Assembly: GCF_964340395.1 (NCBI RefSeq)
Contig: NC_135564.1
Coordinates: 14,789,012 to 14,853,011, forward strand
Source: Glandiceps talaboti
Taxonomy: Eukaryota > Hemichordata > Enteropneusta > Spengelidae
DNA length: 64,000 bases
Direction: 5' to 3'
The notes under the pieces are model-generated. The model ran no database searches. It saw only the letters and a program-made list of their open reading frames with translations, and was not told where the DNA came from. This document shows positions 58,938 to 64,000 of the stretch, in pieces. Made by a program: the position numbers and the translations under genes. Every line of letters begins with the position of its first letter. Positions within the stretch are counted from its first letter, which is position 1.

Positions 58938-59349
58938 GCTACACGTATTCCTAAACAGTTAATTTCATATTACTGTCACTACACTTAAATAAAGGATTCA
59001 TTTTGTGAATCAACATTTTATTACATTTTTGAAGAAAAAAAGTTGTAGACATGTTCAAAGTACAGACTTGGTATTTTTGTCATAAGTTTGGTTACCAACA
59101 TTTTGAAATTGATGCAAGTTGCAACTTTCTCAAAGGTCTCTATATCAGTTATATAAAGTAAATATATGAGATCAAATGTCAATATTAGTTCAAAGGTTAA
59201 TATATGAGTTCAAAGGTTATGTACGCCCAGCATTCAGTACTGATAATTAAAAATTTGAAATGTGTTTTTGAAAAATTGAGTGGTTTTTACATACATGTAA
59301 TAATACTGTTTGCAGGACTTAATCGAACTTAAGTTAATGACAAAGAACT

Positions 59350-59915
59350 TAAAGTGGCCATACAGATGACAAATGGGTATTAACTTTTTCAAGTTTCCAT
59401 GAATAGAACAACTTTACCATGGTTTTGCTTGAAGAACATTCTGAAACAACATGGATCATGTCTGTGTATGTAACTCATTAATTGTAAAAAGCTAAAAAAA
59501 AATTGTAAAAAAAAAAAATTGTTGTGTTATATACTGGAAGTGTATGTATAAAAACTTGGCCAGAGTTCACTTTTGAATATTGATTAAATTAAGCAAAGCA
59601 AATAGAAAAAAATAGAGATTCGTTGATGTTATTTGGTATGTTTTCTATATTGAACGCTTCATATTTCTTGAAGTGAAAAAATACTGATGTATTCTGAATG
59701 CCAGTGGAATATCCAAAATTAGTTCAAACGGTGTTACAAGTATACCGTAGTCACTTAACAACATCCAATTCTGTGCATGTGTTTGTCACTTCACCATATA
59801 CCAAATACATATTATGGTGGTTTGATTACTTGTGTTAAAAGTGAATGTGTTTCTTTGATGAGAAATACAAAATACCTAATAGTATTTCTCATCCATATGG
59901 TCACTTTAAATTAAC
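59350..59915. mobile_element. Foldback element, AAAGTGGCCATACAGATGA family, copy 2
   Basis: Left AAAGTGGCCATACAGATGAC and right CTCATCCATATGGTCACTTT are inverted, matching the ends of 31740-32085. A lone arm of the same type is at 49690-49730. Confidence 0.65.
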
Positions 59916-60174
59916 AATGTACCCTTGAAGTATACACATCAAAATCCCAAAAGGGATATTGCAATTCCTAAGTGAAGTCCTCATATTTAGGTAAAAGTCT
60001 CTATGATATCGCTTCCCTTTTACATAATTTTTTTGTCTTCACAACATCTGCATAATTTAACATTGAATGAATAAATTATTGCATGATCAAGGTCTACATA
60101 ATAGACAGATCAAAACGTTGCATCGTTTCCAATATACCAAAAATGTTCATCAGCTTGGTAGATCAAATGATTTA

Positions 60175-60290
60175 CAAAGGTTGTATAACACACAAGCAGT
60201 TCAAAGTTTTTTAAGCATCGAACTTTCAATCTGTCTTGGTTTGCTAAAAAAAAAACTTTTGAACTGCTTGTGTGTTATAGCCTTTGCAAG
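60175..60290. repeat. Hairpin inverted repeat with 34-base arms
   Basis: AAAGGTTGTATAACACACAA, GCAGTTCAAAGTTTTT on the left and AAAAACTTTTGAACTGCTTG, TGTGTTATAGCCTTTG on the right, around a 45-base loop. Confidence 0.8.
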
Positions 60291-61174
60291 TGCCATTGAT
60301 TGTTGGAGCCATGGACAATATATTCTCCATCTGCATATGTCATCTCAGGAATACTACTCAGAAAGTATTACTACACACAATAACAGGGTACATTGTATAT
60401 ATTTACTAACACTGGAGAGAGTTTGGTTGCATGATTTGGTCAATCTCAAATTCCTCACCCACAGTTTGGTACCAAGAATGTGGATAAATTTACTTTAAAA
60501 ATGAAAAGTCGGTAGTTTTAAACTAGTTGTAGAACTGACTGTGCAGTTGACATGACCTGCATCGTTGGTACAATATATGGTATCTTTACTGTAACAGATG
60601 GTAGTTGCCAACTGTACCGACACAGGGTAGAGATGGGGATGCTACATAGCATGAGTGGCAATAGAGGGTTGGTCATAGCATTGTAAACTACAGACATGTA
60701 TGATATGCCACACACACACTAATATCAGTTAAAATGAAGTGGTGGCCAAATAGTAGTTGTTAAATGGAAGGGGAGGGTACATGGGAAGGGAGGGTACATA
60801 GCATTAGGTAAGATTGAGAGGTTGTCACGTTGTCTATCTGTCAAAATGGAAAGGGGGGGGGGGGGGGCCTACATAGCATTATTTAAGATCAATGGTAGAG
60901 GAATACTTAGCATTAGTTTGAATGGAAGGGTAGCCACATAGTAATTGTTATGTGGAAGGGTAGGGTTAAGTAGCATTAGGTACGATTGAGATGTGGCCAA
61001 ATATTATTTGTTGAAGAGAAAGCATGGAGTAGATGTTAAAATGGAAAGATGGGTTGACACGCACATTGCATAATTTGGAGGTAAGGCTATAAATAGTACT
61101 GTATAATGTAGGCAAGTCTACATTTTATAAGTTAAAGTAGAAGGAAGGGGGTCTGTGGTATGAGCACTAGTTTA

Positions 61175-61901
61175 TCATTGAAATGATGAGACAGTGTTCT
61201 TAAAGTTTATCGAATTCACATCCTGACTGGTGTAGTTGATGTCAGTAAGCCACGAAAAATCACTTTCACCACCTCTGACTTCTAAAAAAATGAGAAATAC
61301 AATTATTCAAATTAACCCTGAAAGACCTCTGTACACTGTGGTAGGGAATTTTGGGTATGGTGCCCAATTACCTATGCTGATGTCACCAAGAGCATAAGTG
61401 TCTGTATCTATTATGTCTACCTTACAGGACTGGGGTAGGGAATTCTGGGTATGGTGCCCAATTACCTATGCTGATGTCACCAAGAGTATTAATGTCTGTA
61501 TCTATTATTTCTACCTTACAGGACTGGGGTAGGGAATTCTGGTTATGATGGCCAATTACCTATACTGATGTCACCAAGAGCATTAGTGTCTATATCTATT
61601 GTTTCTACCGTGCAGGTCGATTCGGTAGAGAAACAATAGGCAGAAAGATGGATAGAAGCACTGATGACATCAGCATAGGTAATTTACAACCATACCCAGA
61701 ATTCCCTACCCCAGTGTACAGAGTTCGGGTCATGGTTAATTTGAATAAGTTTAGTTGAGTGGTGGAGGCAGCTAGGACAAAGTCAGCCTCAGCTCGCCTT
61801 TGTTTCCCTTACACTTACCAAAATGGATATTAAAAACATTTTCATCTAATTCTGCTGCCTTCCATAAATCTGTATGCGTACATTCCACCATGTCGTCGTT
61901 G
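61175..61901 (-). CDS. Unrecognised gene, possible last two exons
   Basis: Two minus-strand segments look coding and join in phase. The first, 61901-61819, follows an acceptor-like CACTTCTCACAG, reads NDDMVECTHTDLWKAAELDE and ends at a good donor (TTTTG then GTAAGTG). The second, 61281-61175, follows TTTTTTTAG, reads VRGGESDFSWLTDINYTSQD and ends in TGA. The frame of the first stays open for about 30 codons upstream, so its start is uncertain. I recognise no family. The intron between them is almost filled by a foldback element (61298-61750). Upstream exons would lie beyond 61.9 kb on the right, and I could not find them. Two short ORFs with good splice sites can occur by chance, so this stays tentative. 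Confidence 0.35.
61298..61750. mobile_element. Foldback element with 94-bp tandem units
   Basis: GTAGGGAATT starts at 61341, 61435 and 61529 mark three 94-bp units containing ATTACCTATGCTGATGTCAC. The right part (61612-61740) is the inverted counterpart (GATGACATCAGCATAGGTAA, AATTCCCTACCCCAG). ATTCAAATTAACC and GGTTAATTTGAAT are the outer ends. Confidence 0.75.
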
Positions 61902-62123
61902 CTGTGAGAAGTGACATCCGTAGCCCATTTCTCACAGTGTCCCAAAAACAAACTTACCTTTGAGATAGTTGCACTGGTCCAATTTGTAAAGTAATTATGT
62001 TTTTATCAATGGAATATTGATGTTTACCTGTAATTCTATATAATATACAAATCATATATTTTGTGTTGTCTTGATATTTTTTAGACTGGATTGTTCTGTA
62101 TTTTAGTGTTTGTATAGTACAAC

Positions 62124-62577
62124 GATGTTCAACTAACTGTATCTCTTAGTCTGTCTCAAGCTGTGCTAAAACTACCAACTAGCAGCAAGTTTCTCTATTG
62201 ATCACAACTCTTTCACTCCCTGATGTTTAATTAGTGTACATTTCGCCCTTGGAGTTTTAAGTAGAGTCGTCAGGATAGCGACACTGGGATATCTAATCTG
62301 GTATAATAAACAAAGTTGCAATGTTGTATTGTGTTCTAGTTGCTAATTTAACATCGATTGTTGGAGTTGTTTGTTTATTAGTCTGAGTGAAGTGAGAGAG
62401 TGTATGTGTGTCATTATCTGTGGAGTGACAAGTCAGCCTTGGTCTTATCAACAATTTGTTTACAATTAAACATTAGTGAGTGAAAGATTACACTGTGATC
62501 AATAGAGAATTTGTTGCTAGTAGGTAGTTTAAGCACAGCTTGAGACAGACTTAGAGATACAGTTAGTTGAACATTGT
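62124..62577. mobile_element. Foldback element (CAACTAACTGTATCTCT termini)
   Basis: TTCAACTAACTGTATCTCTT, AGTCTGTCTCAAGCTGTGCT and CTATTGATCACA on the left pair with TGTGATCAATAG, AAGCACAGCTTGAGACAGAC and AGAGATACAGTTAGTTGAAC on the right. Confidence 0.8.
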
Positions 62578-62988
62578 TGTAACATCTCAAATGACAAGGT
62601 TCTGTATACTGACTTGTATAAAAGTTCACCTCACTCTGAAATATTTCATTTTTACCTGGAAATTATTTTTTATATCGTGTGGATGTTTCATTTCTGCCAA
62701 ATTCCACATACACATACACATACACTATACCTCTGTATGTATTTTTATCGTTTGTAAACAGGGAAAGAAAGTCAAAAACAACAAATACTGCATTCTTTCA
62801 AAATGGAATGTTTCTCAGTATTCCTCCAGGACGGTGTTATGCAAAACAAAGTCAGAATAAGAAATAGCCACTGAGGGCGCTCTTGTCAATGTCTTCGCTA
62901 GAACTTTGGCCAAACAACTTTTCTTTAAAAAAAACTGTTAAGACAAAAGAGGTCATAAAGAATGTGTCTATTAATTTGCGATGAGCAG

Positions 62989-63175
62989 CAAATCTAAAGA
63001 ACACTACCTAATTGAGTATGTGTATGTTGCACACCAGCAAAATGTAGCTGTCCGCTGCAATCTTATACATATCAAGGGATACGAGGCCTGTGTTTGATAC
63101 TGTGGTTGTTAAGACAACAATGCAGTATTGTCAGAAGGCTGGGTCTAGTGTTCTTTAGGTTTGTTTAAAAGCCAA
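62989..63175. mobile_element. Small foldback element (AATCTAAAGAACACTA termini)
   Basis: AAATCTAAAGAACACTACCT on the left and TAGTGTTCTTTAGGTTT on the right are inverted; the interior is mostly unpaired. Confidence 0.55.
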
Positions 63176-64000
63176 CTGTTGGGTTGACACGAAGCCCTTT
63201 CAAAGGCTCTTCCTGATTGGACAGCATATGCAAGCAGCAACCCATATACTTTATTATTAACCAGTCAGCATGAACCTTTCAAAAGGCTTCTCATTGAAAC
63301 CAACTGCTGATTGGCCAGTTGTATTTTTTTTAAGTTAAGATTATGGACAAACAACGCCATAACATTTTCGTATTTCAATATTCTAATAATGTATACCAGT
63401 AAACAGTGGATTTGAGAGAGATTTAAAAAAAAAAAAACTTTGAGTAAATCCTAATGGACGTAATTTGTGGAGTCAGTGCATGCAATTTTTCTCTCATTTG
63501 TTTCCAGTCGTTTGTAATATATAGTGAACTTTAATATGATCTATATAAAAGAATCATGTTTTGAATGAATGACTTTCCTGCGTATGTTCAAAATGATTGT
63601 CAGGGCAACATCTCACGGAACACTTTGAGATGAGAACAGAGAAGGATGGATTGATGTGAGATTGTATTGTGTAGTCATCTTATATAGTATTATACTTAAG
63701 ATGAATGTGTCAGTTCAACACCAGTGATGTATGCTGTAAACTCTTTATTACAAATTGTTGCTGGTTCCAAGATGCACTGTGTATCTCCCCCATCAGTGTG
63801 CCCTCTAAGTCAATTTGATGCGCCACTGATGCACAGAATTTCTAGTGACCCACCAAGATTTGGTGTTCCCCTATCCCTTCACTATGTGGTGACTCGCAAG
63901 AAATCTCATTTTTTTTCTCATTTTGACAGCAAAATTTGGCTATCTTTAGAGGGTACTGCATACCCATACAATCATGACATGTATGCTGTACATGCTGGGG

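Larger units (their letters stand above)
57659..61174. other. Rheb 3' flank and intergenic DNA
   Basis: A (GAAT)n run at 57657-57680 directly follows the Rheb stop. Foldback elements at 57800, 58605 and 59350, a hairpin at 60175 and AGGGTAGCCACATAG-type degenerate repeats at 60760-61030 follow. An open frame at 60067-60498 contains the hairpin and is not considered a gene. Confidence 0.5.
61902..64000. other. Right-edge region without a recognised gene
   Basis: Contains two foldback elements (62124-62577 and 62989-63175), a poly-A run (63427-63438) and, at 63760-63830, a copy of the GGTTCCAAGATGCACTG repeat. If the gene at 61175-61901 is real, its upstream exons should be here or beyond the edge. 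Confidence 0.4.

Noticed and set aside
60067-60498. 143-codon open frame after Rheb
   Set aside because: It runs through a hairpin repeat, has no recognisable motif and no supporting splice or start context.

Overview
The window is animal nuclear DNA: AT-rich, with spliced genes, long introns and many foldback elements, tRNA-derived SINEs and microsatellites. Rheb has the intron layout of animal Rheb genes, and the repeat style (frequent ACATGTA words, SINEs with a conserved central domain, CCGT-rich elements) suggests an invertebrate deuterostome such as an acorn worm or lancelet. The species cannot be fixed from sequence alone.

Three conserved spliced genes form the backbone. A FAST-kinase-domain (FASTKD) mitochondrial RNA-binding protein lies on the minus strand (10368 to 867; 6 coding exons, 909 aa reconstructed). 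A second, divergent FASTKD paralogue follows on the same strand (22599 to 13830; 5 coding exons, 654 aa). A complete Rheb GTPase runs divergently on the plus strand (24157 to 57658; 7 exons, 183 aa). I assembled all three by hand from phase-compatible splice sites. FASTKD-B and Rheb are head to head with about 1.5 kb between start codons.

The most distinctive feature is a family of five single-exon PAPS-type sulfotransferase-like genes (ST1 to ST5). Four (ST2 to ST5) sit antisense inside the 21.5-kb last intron of Rheb, in a ragged tandem array of 5- to 7-kb duplicated units. The fifth (ST1) is inverted, more than 30 kb away, inside a FASTKD-A intron. It carries flanks matching ST5 on its 5' side and ST2 on its 3' side, so it looks like a recombinant copy.

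The rest is introns and intergenic DNA filled with mobile-element debris: at least a dozen foldback elements in several families, two SINE families, one LINE relic, an 18-unit minisatellite, a 150-bp satellite block, and one insertion with a 16-nt target duplication confirmed by a related empty site. Weaker candidates for unrecognised exons lie at 61175-61901 and 33277-33372 on the minus strand. I saw no tRNA or rRNA genes, CRISPR arrays, or viral genes.
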